Assembly (NCBI GenBank): GCA_013423325.1
Contig: BLJB01000121.1
Coordinates: 62,336-126,335 of the forward strand
Source of the DNA: Usnea hakonensis
Lineage: Eukaryota; Ascomycota; Lecanoromycetes; Lecanorales; Parmeliaceae
Reading direction: 5' to 3'
DNA length: 64,000 bases
Shown piece by piece: positions 21,228-32,968 of the stretch. A model generated the notes under the pieces. That model saw only the letters and a list, made by a program, of their open reading frames with translations. It searched no databases and was not told where the DNA came from. Within the stretch, counting starts at the first letter, position 1; each line of letters starts with the position of its first letter. Both the position numbers and the translations under genes were made by a program.

Positions 21228-24200
21228 CTAAACGCCCTTCGAGGTAACAGGATCCGCTGCATTAGCCGAGTCCGTAGATGTAGGGTTCGTTGAAGGATGG
21301 AGCGTATCGCTCGACCAAGTCCCAGATGCCTCGGTGGCCAAAGTCTCAGACTGCACTGCCTTTCTACGCCGTTGGTGCCATTGGCGCCGCTGACCGTGCC
21401 CGGAGGCGGTCTGCTGGGCCGCATCTGCACCCACTGCAGAAAGCCGACGAGGTTGATTATGGAAGGGCTCCTCACTGGGCCCAGCATTATCCCTACCCTT
21501 ACCCGCTGATCCACTGGGCTCGCTCTTACTGTTGCCACGGCGTCCACGCTTTTTTTTGGTCTCTGGTTGACTTTGGCCCGAATTTTTCGAGTCAGATGTA
21601 GTCGGTCTGGAGTCAACAAGGACAGCGTCAGATGTGGGTTCCGAGCTAGCAGCGGGCCTCTTATTCTTCTGTCTGCGCCTTGGACCGTCTTCTTTGAGTT
21701 TACCACTCTCGTCGCTGTTTTGGTTGGCATTGTGTTCGGGTTCGTCAGAGGCCTACAGACAATTCCAAAGTCAGTAGTGCTTCTTTTGAGCAAGAAATCA
21801 ATCTAAGTGAAACGCGTAGAGAGTGGAAGCGGTAACTGTGTATCTAAGTGCCAATATTGTTCCCGAAGCTGCCCCAGATGTACGTACCTGTGCTCCACTT
21901 GCAGATATGCCACGCTGGGATCGAGGTACGAAATCAGGAGCAGTAGCACGAAGACTCTTAGTTCCGATACCCGAGCTCTCGAATGATTGTCGATTTTCCT
22001 CACCAGATGAAGTCTCTGAAACGTCGCTGGATTTCACATGAGCAACGTCGACAGGCTCTCCGCCAGTGGGTGAAAACTTGATTTCCATCTGTTGCAGCCA
22101 GAGCTTAGAGAATTCCCCCTTTTTGTCGAGGAGTTCACGGGGTGATCCCTGTTCAGCGATGACGCCATCTTTGATGACCAGGATAACGTCCGAGCTTTTC
22201 ACTGTTGATAGTCGGTGGGCGACAGTGAACGTAGTACGGTCCTTTGACAACAGTTGCAAGGCATTTGTGATGTGTGTCTCGGTCTCGGTATCCACAGCAC
22301 TTGTTGCTTCATCTAGAAGAATGATCCGCGGATTTTTGAGGATGACTCTGGCGATTGCTACTCTTTGCAATTCGCCACCGGATAGTATGACACCATTTTC
22401 GCCCACCTTTGTAGCATAACCTTTAGAGAACGTCAAGATCTTCTCATGTATTGAGGCGGCTTTGCAAGCCTCCATGACGTCTTCATCAGTCGCATCTAAC
22501 CTCGCGTACCGAACGTTCTCCATGATGCTCTCATTGAATAATGAAGGATCTTGCGGGACGGCTCCAATATTTTCACGTAAGCTCGTTAGTGTGACGTCCC
22601 GTAGGTCCTGATCATCAATCATGATGCTGCCTTCCTGGACATCGTAAAAGCGGAACAGAAGTCTTAGTATTGTGGATTTGCCGCCCCCAGTCTCTCCAAC
22701 CAGAGCGACTTTCTGACCTGGTTTAGCATGGAAGTTGAAGTCCTTTATGATCCCCTTCTCGCCATCATAAGAGAACTTTACACCACGAAAATGGACAGCC
22801 CCTTTTTTGAAAACAAAGGGCGCGTTTCCCTCTTTCACTGTGGGTTTCTTCTGGAAAAGATCAAGCATTGCCTCTGCGTCTATGAGGTCCTGGACCATTT
22901 TGCGCGGAATATCCGCAAAAGTGGTAAGTTTCCCTAATGGTATTTATCAACGCGACGAATCAACCATTGACAACGCAAAACGCTCACCTGTGAAGTTCCC
23001 CCAATAAGCTACAAGCATGACAAAGTTGCCTATCGGAGCACCATTCGAGATCTGGTAAAGAGCAAGGATGCAAGCGCAGATCATTCCAAGCTCGATTATG
23101 CTATCCTTAACAATCCAAGAAAAGTAAAAGAGAGAGAGGTACTTTGTATGGGCTTTCATGTTCAATCCTACATCGGTGGTCATCGTCTTGCAGAGCACAT
23201 AGGTATTCAAGGTCTTTGCTTACCAACGATTTCAGCATAGCGGCCTTGTTCGAATTCGCGACGATTGAAGTATGCGACCGAGGTCCACCTAAACAGATAT
23301 CAAGTCAACATCTTTTCTAACGGCACCAGGCTGAGACTCTGAAAAGATACTGAAGCAGAAGCCTTTCTCTAGCGGAAAATCTCAGAGTCGGTGTGTTGTT
23401 CGAGAAAGAGACCTATGAATTGCACATACCCTCCAACAGTATCGTACATGACCTGATTTTCTTTTCGTGACAGGCCTGTCAATCTTCGTCTAGGCTCTGT
23501 CTGCTTTTCGACAAAGTACGCTGAAGCCCAGAGAAAGATTACCGTAGTTACAGCTACTATTAGAGCTAGGTAAGGACCAAATATCCAGCATAGGTAGACG
23601 AAAGCGACAATCAAGTCAATCAGCATCGGCACAACTCTGAACAAGAGCGCTTCAACAATCGATTGCAGCGAGTGACCTTGTCCAATGGATGTGTATAGCT
23701 CCCCTGACCGTTTCTCTGTGTGAAAATCTCGGGATAAGCCCATGATGTGGTTGTACGCTGCTTTTTTGAGAGACCCTTCCCCATACTGCTCTAAAGGCAG
23801 CCACAGGATATACTTGACTTGAGAAATGATCGAGGAATCTGCCCAGCGATATACGACCCATAGAAGGACTTCCACAATGGGCATGTGGGACGTGCCAATC
23901 TTGTCGACGACAATTCCCAGTTGTCGTGGCTCCAGAAGGTTCAGCGCTCGGGTACAGAGAAGACAAAGACACACTCCAAGCAGCTCTGCTTGGAGTACCC
24001 GATCCTTTGAAGGTAGTAGATAAGGTATGAAGACGCGATAAGCTTTAGCGTATCTGTTTGAAGATTAGCTTTGCTCCGGAAGTGCACTGGCGGAATGACA
24101 TCTACTATCAGGGATCGCGCTGGGGGTGCTGGGGGCAAAGCAGTATGCTGGGCTAGACAAGGTGCGATTGAGGTCTCGGGAGGGGGCCGTACGTAAACCA

Positions 24201-25036
24201 ATTTCCCTCGCTCTGGAGCCTCTTCTCAAGCATTTCTTTTCGCTTCTCCTCCTTTTTCTGCTGCTCAGCCTCGTACTCAAGATCCGCACCTTCACCATCA
24301 GGCGTGATAGTAATAGAGCCATAGCCCGGCTTTCCAACTGAGTCTTGCTTGTCATTCGATTCTATTTCGCCATGCCTGAGCAAGGACGCAGACTCTTCGT
24401 CTGTGAGACATCTTTTGCAAGATCTGGTGAATAAGCTCGTGGAGAGTAGGATGAGAACAAGAGTGCGGCAAGCCTGGACCGCGATCTGGACATGGACAAA
24501 TGCGCTTGGTGAAACGCCACGGCCGAGGATAAGAGCGAATAGGATTGCTTCCCCGACTAGTCCAATGAACCACGAACCGGAATACGGGTACCACACAACA
24601 AGATCCTTGGCACCGAGAAGACAGAAAGTGAGAATTGTCCAAACGAGCAGCGAGAACAAAGCGTAGACCTAATCAGGGTGCGCTCAGCAAACGGGATATG
24701 AGAGCCTTGTCTTCCGTATTTGTTGACAGAAGGGGAACTACTTACGTTACTATCTGTAGAGGAGTACCGAGCGCCGTTGAAAGCAGTATCCATTAAGAGC
24801 ATGCACGATTCCACCAAAAAAGAGAGCACCACCAGAGATGCAAGTGGGAGGAGAACCTTACGAGGGCCAGTCCCAGATGCTTTCAGATTCTGCAGCGTGC
24901 ATGCGCTGATGGTCCTGGCAATCCAAAAGTAAGCGAAGACCATGGCGGGTACAATGTAGCGCAGATAGTGCAGGAAGCGCTGTTGCTGTGAGTTTAGGTC
25001 CTCAGCTGCCATGATAGGCGATTGGGATGATGCCAT
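21228..25036 (-). CDS. HMT1: HMT1-type ABC half-transporter (heavy-metal/phytochelatin)
   Basis: An ABCB-subfamily half-transporter of the vacuolar heavy-metal-tolerance group. Seven exons, 25036..24746, 24668..24193, 24053..23430, 23288..23224, 23167..22988, 22933..21888 and 21752..21228, encode 1068 aa; every junction restores frame. Exons 1-2 code a hydrophobic N-terminal domain of several helices (TMD0) ending in an acidic/basic linker before GNWFTYAKAYRVFIPYLLPS. Exons 3-6 hold the six-helix ABC core (YDTVGGWTSVAYFNRREFEQ, GNFVMLVAYWGNFTG). The nucleotide-binding domain has Walker A GETGGGKS (625-632), signature LSGGELQR (729-736), Walker B IILLDEATS (from 749) and the H-loop His 785, so it should be active as a homodimer. 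The final exon adds a 174-residue basic, disordered tail, unusual in length. The start follows an upstream in-frame ATG at 25324 that probably lies in the 5' leader. Metal or thiol-conjugate substrate is inferred from family. Confidence 0.9.
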
Positions 25037-25718
25037 CCCGGGCGTTTGCTTCCTGTGTTTACTTTCTGAAGGAGGATGCGAATTAAACAGATGCCAGGTC
25101 GGGACAGAGTCTAGAAGAGTGAGAATCTGAGATGAATATCTTGATATGTTATGGTGAGGAGATTCAGAGGCAGGTTGCAGAGTGACACCTCGAGTTCTGG
25201 GACGTAGTTTCCACGCTAAAACGACGCTAATGCAAACAACCTGAGAGACCTTTATCACCGAATTTTTCTGAAAAGGCAAGAACGTCTTCCAGGCGGTCAG
25301 AAAGTGGCGAGTTCCTTGAAGCAAGTACTTGGGTGAATGTTGAAGAACGACGTGAGGGACAGGCAGGTTATCGGTATTGGTGTTGGAGATTGTGTCCTCT
25401 GCTTTTATTCCGACGTCTTACCTGGGATTGGTTTGCAGAGCAGATGCTTCCCTTTGATACAGTTCATTACTTGTCCACTTTTCAGCAGGAATCAGTCACA
25501 ACTTCATAGGAGGGAGGTGACTTAAATAGTAAATACTTTATATGACTCACTCCTGCTCTGATTTGTTTAGTCTTTTTTCTAGTAGCTGTGACCAGAATTC
25601 GACGGTTCCGATGCTAAAGTGAGTGGCCACTGAGGCAGCATGGCTAAGCCTCCCCCCAGGAATCTCAGCTCAGTAGCTGTTGCCTTGAACTAGGCGGTAG
25701 CGACACAATTTCAATCTT

Positions 25719-25742
25719 ACCTTACATCAGATCGTAAGGTAG
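25719..25742. repeat. Perfect 8-bp inverted repeat
   Basis: TACCTTAC and GTAAGGTA flank the 8-base loop ATCAGATC; a possible dyad binding site or small hairpin in the divergent promoter. Confidence 0.7.
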
Positions 25743-26174
25743 TTTAGTGATCATATTCAAGCTTCAGACTTAGGCCCTTTCCCGCCCAAACCACTTTCGC
25801 GGACTCATAACACTCTGAACCGTCACTACCCCCTTGAACAAAAGATTCATTATCAAAATTCTGTTGTTGTTTTTTCGTCGTCCAACACGAGTGGTGTCTT
25901 GGTAGTCCAAGGGTCTTCTGTCGCTCGAGATGGGAGATGAAATACATCTCCAGCAGAAGCTGACTCCTGTAAAATGTTTCCGTGACATGCTTCCTTAGAC
26001 TCAGCGCTCGCAGTGGCCTTGACCAATTCAATTTAAAGCTAGGAAGCCCAGAAGCTGCTCATCATGGTACTCTAAGTATGTTCGAAGCGACAAACATGAG
26101 GCAAGGAGCCCGCCAGTTTGGCGCCGCGCGAGGGCGGCACAGCGCCGAGTGATCGCCAATGCACCTCGCGCAGA

Positions 26175-26200
26175 AAAGTAAAGTAAAGTAAAGTGAAGTG
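26175..26200. repeat. AAAGT pentanucleotide microsatellite
   Basis: About four AAAGT units and one AAGTG variant, 88 bases upstream of the Tic20-like start codon. Confidence 0.75.
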
Positions 26201-26287
26201 ATACGTAAGTATCCAAACCGCGATTGCACTACTGCTTCCACGTCGCACAACCATCTCAGCCTTGTCCACAGCATTTGCTCCAAAGTC

Positions 26288-27145
26288 ATGGATTTTGCTC
26301 CTTACCAAGACACCACGCCAGAATCCTCCCGAGCACTCTCTCCACCTCCAAACCGAATATCCTCTCCCACCCGCAACACTAAATCTCCACCTCCAAATCG
26401 ACCAAACGCAGACCCTTTTCGCACATCCTCGTTGCCAGAACCAAGTCATTTCAGCGATGAGCCCAGGCGTAATGCGGGATTCGGAGGAGGAGATATAGAA
26501 AATGGCAGGCTGGACGTCAATCTGTTTGAGACGAGTCTACCTCTACGGCTAGACTACGAGGCAATGCTGGCATATCTACTGTTACCGCCTGCGGGAGGGG
26601 TTTTTCTACTGGTGGTGGAGCATAAGAGCGACTACGTCCGGTATGTTGAGCTGGGAGAAAGAAGCCTTCTCGGCCCACAGATCTTTCTCGTCAAGGTGCC
26701 CCGGAACGAGATCTCTATACAGCAGCGCTTTGGCACAGCCTATTCTCTATCCTTCACTTCCACGCATAAGCTATCGTCTCTCTTTTTCTTCTGCACGCAA
26801 ACACTGACAAGACTCCCTGCAGATTCCATGCTTGGCAATCCAGCCTACTATTCGCCTCGATTTTCGTGAGCCTGACCCTCTGACCATCTACATGGCACCC
26901 ATCATTGACCTTGCCTCAGATCCTACATCTGATCTTCTCATGGTCAAGCATACTATCATGGATGCTGTTCGTCGTTGACATTGGTCTTATTGGATTCCTT
27001 GCCATGCATGCCTATCGAGACGGTACAGACTTCCCCAATTCCAAACCTTCACATCGATACTAATACGCAAGCAGCTGATGGGTTGGATCGGTTCGAAGTC
27101 CCGTTCTTTGGGGGGTTGGCAAGTTCCTTTGTGGATTCTGAATGA
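26288..27145 (+). CDS. Tic20/DUF4870-like membrane protein (189 aa)
   Basis: Four exons, 26288..26640, 26823..26865, 26920..27022 and 27075..27145. Splicing joins YEAMLAYLLLPPAGGVFLLV, EHKSDYVRFHAWQSSLLF, ASIFILHLIFSWSSILSWML and DIGLIGFLAMHAYRD into a compact three- to four-helix membrane domain typical of the UPF0132/DUF4870 group, which is structurally related to Tic20. The N-terminal 95 residues are Pro/Ser/Arg-rich and disordered. Exon 2 is only 43 nt. The last acceptor is ambiguous: CAG before 27075 gives RDADGLDRFEVPFFG, while an AAG three bases upstream would add one alanine. The protein ends shortly after, at VDSE. Conserved in ascomycetes; cellular role unknown. Confidence 0.82.
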
Positions 27146-27830
27146 GACAGGCTGTACAGTATTGATACATCTGGAGACCGGCGCAACTGCATTTTGCAAG
27201 ATACCCATGTTAAAACGCTCATTAGACCGCGTTGTACTCGTACTGGAAAAAAGATAGTACTTTAGAAATCATTAACAAGTAGGCCTTGATAACCCGTCTT
27301 CGAAATGTTGCAAGTTGATATTGTATGCATCGCCCTAAAGACCCACGCACCCAAAGCCGATCACTTTAGAGGTCAATGCCCCCTATAGAGTCCCTAGGAT
27401 GCTGGGCTGTTTCGGGCTAAGGCATCACTAGCGCATGTGGCAGGACTTTCCTCCGTACCTACCTACTGCCACTCATAAATGACATTACCCTCCGAAAATC
27501 AAGCTCTATTCACAATGAACTTCTTAGATAATCGTATATTGACATCCATCCTTTCGTGATAGGAACCCTAGCCGTATAAGAGATATCAATTTTGTAATTC
27601 TAATGTCACTCTTGGAGCAGGATCGTAAGCTTTGTTCTTTTCAGACAAGCTGACCACCATTCAAAAATCATGATGACCCCCTCTCAACCGCGCCACATGG
27701 AGTATCTGCAAGGCTGCAAGGCAGTGCTCTCAGCCTCGTCGCAACACTGCCCCTCTCGCTTTCCTTCCAATTATAAGAAATTGCCATCTGCTCTCTTCTC
27801 TATCTCTATTCATGCCACTCATCTCTCATC
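27146..27830. other. Intergenic spacer
   Basis: No gene seen. A GTACCTACCTACTG motif lies near 27453-27466; the end is the 5' leader of the next gene. Confidence 0.5.
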
Positions 27831-29549
27831 ATGGACGGCGTAAGTATCGCCGCATCAATCATTGGGATTGCTACGGCGGGCGTCCAAGTCTCCATCAAGC
27901 TCGTCACTCTCGCAACTCAAATCAGCACCGCTTCGGACCGTGTCTCTACAATCGGAAATGATATTTCTCTTACGTCGAGCGTGCTTCGTCAGTTGGGTGA
28001 TTTAATGACCGAGAACAATAAGGATCGTGGTATCAGTATTTTGAACCCAGAAGGCCTTGAGAGTACGAAGACGGCCGCGGCTATGTGCGAGCAGATATTC
28101 TCAGAGATTGAAAAGGAGGTCAAGAAAGCAAGTGAGCAGCTACGAAGGTGCGAACCACGTCTAGGTAAAATGCGAGCGCAAAAAATCGAATTATCGAAGA
28201 CCGAAAAGGCCAAGTGGCCCTTTTTGCAGCCGAAGATTGATACTTTGAGAACGAATTTGAGAGATGCAAAGTCAACATTAATGTTGGTGTTAGAAGTGGC
28301 GAATTTGGCTTTGAATAAGAGGATGGCCGACGCGTCTGTGCCATCGAGCGATTACCAAGATTTGATCCGTGCTGTAGTGGCTTTAGTATTAGACCGAGAA
28401 GAGCGTGCCAACGTTACAACGCCGAAGGATGCACCTGACGTCGGGATTTCGAACAGGATCCCACCGAGAGAGACACTATTGAAGTTGTATCAGAATCCAG
28501 CATTCCCATCCAGGACAGAGATCGGGCCTACATATGATCCAGAAACTACCAGATCGCTTGAGGACTTCCCTGGCAAGCGGAAAAGAGATCCGCTGGATGC
28601 CACAGCCAGCCCTGGAAACGGTCGACCAAAAGGTCCGAGGCCTGCTGGTATCATGGAGAATCCCCTAGAAACCTTTCCTGACAGGAATTCGGCTGTAGAT
28701 GCCATAAACGACCCCCCTCACTCGTCTCTCTCGTCTGGAACTCCTAATAGCTCGGAGCTTAAGCTATTTCTGCTCAAGCCTATAGTCCGGGACCTATTTG
28801 ACAGAATCGAGCTTTGCTGGACGGTACAAGATACGTACATGCGGTCCCAGGCAATCCGCGAATATATGGACAAGGAGGAGAAGGATGTCGTTCCGTCGGT
28901 TGTTGAGATGCTGCAGCAGCTGCATGGTTATGAGCATGAAATGGTTGACGCTCAAATGCCCAAGTGTTCTGGGAGATCCATTCTGTCTTTGAGAAGAAAG
29001 ACGATCGACATCCGATCTAGAGACATGCTCTTTAAGGCGGTCCCAGGGCTGGAATTCGTGGTTCAGTGTCATGTTGACAGATCACCATCGCAATTATATG
29101 TTCAAGAATCACCATCGCAACCCCAGGAAAGATTGACCCCTTCTGGCCCTTCTGTTTATTTCAAATCTTCCAAGCGTCAGAGGGCTTCAACCCTAAAACT
29201 CTCGATGCCGCAAACAGCTTCGATGGAACTTCATCCCGGTACATCTGCGCCCGCCATGGGATCATCAGCAGAAGTGGTTGAGAAGAAGCCATCGCCGAAG
29301 ATTCAGACCGAGAGAATGGGAGATAGGCGGGCTCGCCAGAGCTCAGTAACTTCGTTCCCGGACAGGATGACGCCTGAGGTCAGGGCTAAGGATGAGAATG
29401 GGATGGATGAGTACCTGGCCCTCCAAAATTCTGCTATCCCCCAGTCAGCCAAAGCTGCCCCCCTCGACGAAGAAACCGAAGCCGAAGCCGAAGCCGAAGC
29501 CATGGTCAACGGACTCCTGAGACAATATACGACTTTCTTCGATTCATGA
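27831..29549 (+). CDS. Protein with fungal NLR-type N-terminal domain (572 aa)
   Basis: Intronless. The first ~165 residues have the form of the helical N-terminal domain found on many fungal STAND/NLR proteins (PigL_N or Helo-like class). It opens MDGVSIAASIIGIATAGVQV, then has KLVTLATQISTASDRVSTIG, EIEKEVKKASEQLRRCEPRL and LRTNLRDAKSTLMLVLEVA, all amphipathic helices. No NACHT or NB-ARC P-loop follows. The rest is low-complexity Ser/Pro-rich sequence with a helical segment (about 305-365) and an EAEAEAEA run near the C terminus, so this is an N-domain-only protein rather than a full NLR. Such domains act in fungal cell-death or allorecognition signalling; whether this copy does is inference. 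Sequence after residue 370 is not recognisable. Confidence 0.75.
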   Translation: MDGVSIAASIIGIATAGVQVSIKLVTLATQISTASDRVSTIGNDISLTSSVLRQLGDLMTENNKDRGISILNPEGLESTKTAAAMCEQIFSEIEKEVKKASEQLRRCEPRLGKMRAQKIELSKTEKAKWPFLQPKIDTLRTNLRDAKSTLMLVLEVANLALNKRMADASVPSSDYQDLIRAVVALVLDREERANVTTPKDAPDVGISNRIPPRETLLKLYQNPAFPSRTEIGPTYDPETTRSLEDFPGKRKRDPLDATASPGNGRPKGPRPAGIMENPLETFPDRNSAVDAINDPPHSSLSSGTPNSSELKLFLLKPIVRDLFDRIELCWTVQDTYMRSQAIREYMDKEEKDVVPSVVEMLQQLHGYEHEMVDAQMPKCSGRSILSLRRKTIDIRSRDMLFKAVPGLEFVVQCHVDRSPSQLYVQESPSQPQERLTPSGPSVYFKSSKRQRASTLKLSMPQTASMELHPGTSAPAMGSSAEVVEKKPSPKIQTERMGDRRARQSSVTSFPDRMTPEVRAKDENGMDEYLALQNSAIPQSAKAAPLDEETEAEAEAEAMVNGLLRQYTTFFDS

Positions 29550-30081
29550 GATGGTGCTGCTCGTTGCACGCTGTCATGTGTTGACTTTCGGATCGATAGG
29601 CGCGGGACCGGGGATGAAGCTATCTAGTGGGTGGGCTTCTTGATCATGAAGGATGATGGTTCAGGGTTGATGATTAGAATTGGAAAAGGTTGGAGAGGGT
29701 GTTTCAGGGTGCCGCTTGTGGTGACTGCTTGTTTGTTTTGTGGGTGCTGGGAAAGGGTGATGGGGAGCTAGCTTTCTTTGTATTTGAGAACAGGATTGAT
29801 TGAGTGTGATGCTGGTGGAGATGATGGGGTAGTTTTTGTTCGTGTTGAATAGAGTTCGGTGGGATTTCAGGGATAGTGAAATGTTTGCAAGATACATACG
29901 GGTCAAGAAAACAAAAGGTATCTCCCCCCAACTCCTAAACCAACACAGCAACGCTGCCGGATAAAAATCTTTACACACCCACCCTACCTTCATCATCAAT
30001 CATCCCCGTCCAATCAGTCCCCCCACCCACCCCCATCATCCATCCATCCATCGACTCCCCAACCCCGCACATCTCAACTCC
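29550..30081. other. Convergent 3' spacer
   Basis: Between the 572-aa gene and NDC80, which converge. T/G-rich then C/A-rich sequence, with short CATC repeats near 30035-30050. No gene. Confidence 0.5.
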
Positions 30082-32565
30082 CTACTCCTCCACCGCAGCA
30101 CCACCATCCAAACCCGCATCCTCAGCGCCTTCATCGTCAAGCTCGGCTTTCACTTCCTGATCGACAAACGCCTCATAATTCTCCAGATTCTGCTGGATAT
30201 GCACTTTGAATTTGATAACGTCGTTGAGGATTTTTTCGATTTCGGTGTGCAGTTCTTCGCGGAGGGTGTTGGCGCGGAGGGTCAGTTGTTCGAATCTAAG
30301 AAGGGGGTGTTAGTGTGCTGTGAGTTGTGTTTATATATATATAGACCGTTGGAGGGAGGGAGAGGGGGGGAGGGGGAAATTGCGTACTCGATGTTGGTGT
30401 TCATTTCGCGCTGCTCCATGAGCTGGACGCTTTCGTCGAGGCCGGCGCGCATTTTCGCGAGCTCCTTTTCCATTTTCTCAATCTGTGCGTCCGAGGCGAC
30501 TTTTTGAGTCGAGGTGACCTAGATATGCTGGTTAGCTTGCTGGAAGGCTGGCTGCCTGCATGAGAAGGCAGCGTACTTCTTTGGTCTTCTCGAACTCCTC
30601 TTCTGCGGCTCTGACGCGGTGCTCTAGAGCTTCTACTTCGCTTCGCTTGTCGTCGATGGCTTCTTTGATGGAGTCTAGCAGCTCGTGGTTCTTCATGTCC
30701 GCGTCGATGGCTAATGTTCTTCGTTCATTGATTTCTTTTCTTAGACTGATGAGCTGGCTTTTGATAGAGCCTCGCAGGTCGAGGTTCAACACATGAGGGG
30801 GATGATAGCCGGTGGAGGAGTCTGCCAGCAGACGATCATTATTACCGGCAGCTTGTGAGGCGCCAAGCTGGGATGATGAGAAGTTGGGGGTAGAGTTGAT
30901 GTTGAGGTGCAGCTCGAAGTCCTGACCTTTGGCGTTTGCGGCGGTGGCAGGGATCAAGGCGATTTGGTAACATAGAGAGTTGTACTTCTCGACGGCGCGC
31001 TCGAGGTCTTCCAGACTGCGGTTGGCGTCGATTTCCTTTTCGCCTGCTCTTCGCTTGATTTCGCTCAGTCTGGCTGTCGTCGTCTCGAGACCTTTTTGCA
31101 ATCTTTCCCGTTCGGTGGTCATGCGGTCGATGTCCTGGATAGTGATGCCTTGCCTGTCCACCGAATCTTGCAGGTTGGTCTTTTCCTGCTCAGCTTGTCC
31201 GAGCTCGGTCTCTGTTCGTTCGATCTCCTCTTGCAGAAATTTGTTCCGTTGCTCGTACTTGTCGACCTTGGCTTCGACGTTGGTGTTGTAATCTTCAAAC
31301 TTTCGCTTATCGTCCTCCAAGATCTTGAAATTCTTCTCCAGCTTCGCTAGATCTGGAGCGCCAGCTTCGGCTTCGGCAATCTGCTGCGTAAGGGCCTCAT
31401 TTTCTGCCTCAAGTATCTTCATCTCTTCTGCGTACTTCTGGTTGCCTAGCTCAAATTCGGCAGCCATAGCTTCAACATGAGGGATCAGCATCTTTTCCGC
31501 TTCTTCTTCTCCCTCTTCGTCTCCCTCTTCTACTTCCACTTGCAGCCAGTCACGATAAGCTCCACTAAGAAATCGGAAAATAATTCTATCTCCGCTCACG
31601 TCCACACCAGCTTCTGCGCAAGCGTCATCGTACTCGCCAGCTTCATACTTATCCATCATCTGAGCTAGCTGCATCATCCACTGTAGCATTCCGAGGAACG
31701 ACGACCAATTCTGGCCGCCCACCGCTGCCCATTGTGACTTTGAGACTTTGTTCTCGAACGGATACCGCAGCTGCTTTAGGATAGTGGGCCCCTCGAAATC
31801 GATACTTTTCATAAATCGATACGCCGGATCTATTCGATGATACAACCATTGAAACATCGCCTCAAAGTCTTTTTGTGTAGGTGAAGTCATGCTCTTCTGA
31901 TTCAGCGAGCGTTTCATCTCCAACTCAAAATTGTTCCGAGTAAGGTAGTCGAGTAAGTCTTGCCCCACTTTCGTTCTGTAATTGGGATCTCTCCACGGTC
32001 GTGAGTCTCCCCGTGCGCTGGCTGGAGCTGGTGCCTGTGTGAAGAATGACTGATGGCCCGCTGGCCCCGTGGAGGACGGTCGAGAGTATATGCTGCTTCT
32101 CCGCTGCAAGCTTTGAGAAGCACTGAAAGACTGCTGGTTCGCTGGCGTCATCGTACCTGGCGCATAGTTCATTCTGCTTGCAGACGCGCCAGCAAAGATG
32201 TTGGAAGAAGAGCTTCGCTGGACCGTCGATGGTCGGTTTGTCTGCGCATCCGCCAAGATGTTGAAGTTGTTCCCGGACGAGATGCGCTGAAAGTTTGGCT
32301 GCTGAGGCCGATTGGGAGCAAGCGACATTCGCGAGGAGGAGACTGAGCGCGCATGGTGGGATGTATGAGGGACATGGTTCTCTTTGATGTTGGAGATGGA
32401 ATTGGAGCGTTTCAGTGCGGAGGCGGGTTGGGGAATAGCGGAATTGTAGTTAATACCACCTAACGTCTGCGAGATAGAACTTTAGTATGGTTGTTGAACA
32501 ATGAAGACCCGAATATTTACCTCTCGAGGCCGGCGCACGCTGAAGAGCCCCGTATCTTGTGACAT
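30082..32565 (-). CDS. NDC80: Kinetochore protein NDC80/HEC1
   Basis: Subunit of the four-protein NDC80 complex that attaches kinetochores to spindle microtubules. Four exons, 32565..32521, 32466..30577, 30518..30388 and 30295..30082, encode 759 aa (yeast about 690). The basic, Ser-rich N-terminal tail is the part normally phosphorylated by Aurora B. The calponin-homology domain begins near 173 (RDPNYRTKVGQDLLDYLTRN) and includes FMKSIDFEGPTILKQLRYPF, then SQWAAVGGQNWSSFLGMLQW and the FRFLSGAYRDWLQ end. From about 340 the protein is long coiled coil, with the AKGQDFELHLNIN loop. The last exon carries FEQLTLRANTLREEL, the NUF2/SPC24-25 side of the rod. The 15-codon first exon (MSQDTGLFSVRRPRE) was found by frame and donor; it gives a typical NDC80 N terminus. 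Confidence 0.95.
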
Positions 32566-32968
32566 TTTTTTGTAGCTAGGGAAAGAGAATCAGGTCTACT
32601 GAACGCGCAGCATGAAGCTCGCGACAAGATATTAGTGCAAGCAAGGTTGATATTGAGAAATAGCAACGGCGATGTATGCTAAGGCGATGTTGATGGTTTG
32701 TTTACTTTTCACATGCTAGTGTGCCAAGATTTGCTGGCGCTGCCGCGCGCGGGCCGAGGTACAGATTTCCCCGACCACCTTTTCACCCATCTTTTCAGGT
32801 AGAATCGCTTCCACAGCTTCCAGATTTTATTTTTGGGTATAAACAGTCAAGACTTCCATCGACATCGACAAGTATAGTCATGAATTCTTCAATCGACCCG
32901 TAGGAATTGGTCTGATCGCTAGAACGGAGCTGTATGCTTGGCGCAGACCTCGGCGCAGCGAATCAGAA
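32566..32968. promoter_or_regulatory. Bidirectional promoter of NDC80 and PEX14
   Basis: 403 bases between the two divergent start codons, with no other gene. Holds both promoters; no clear TATA element in either direction. Confidence 0.6.

Larger units (their letters stand above)
25037..26287. other. Divergent intergenic region (1.25 kb)
   Basis: Lies between the ABC transporter start and the Tic20-like gene start. It contains an 8-bp perfect inverted repeat at 25719-25742 and an AAAGT microsatellite at 26175-26200. No gene supported. Confidence 0.5.

Noticed and set aside
25037..25324. N-terminal extension of the HMT1-type transporter to an ATG at 25324
   Set aside because: The extra 96 residues are low in hydrophobic helices and unlike the family; the 25036 start places TMD0 directly at the N terminus.
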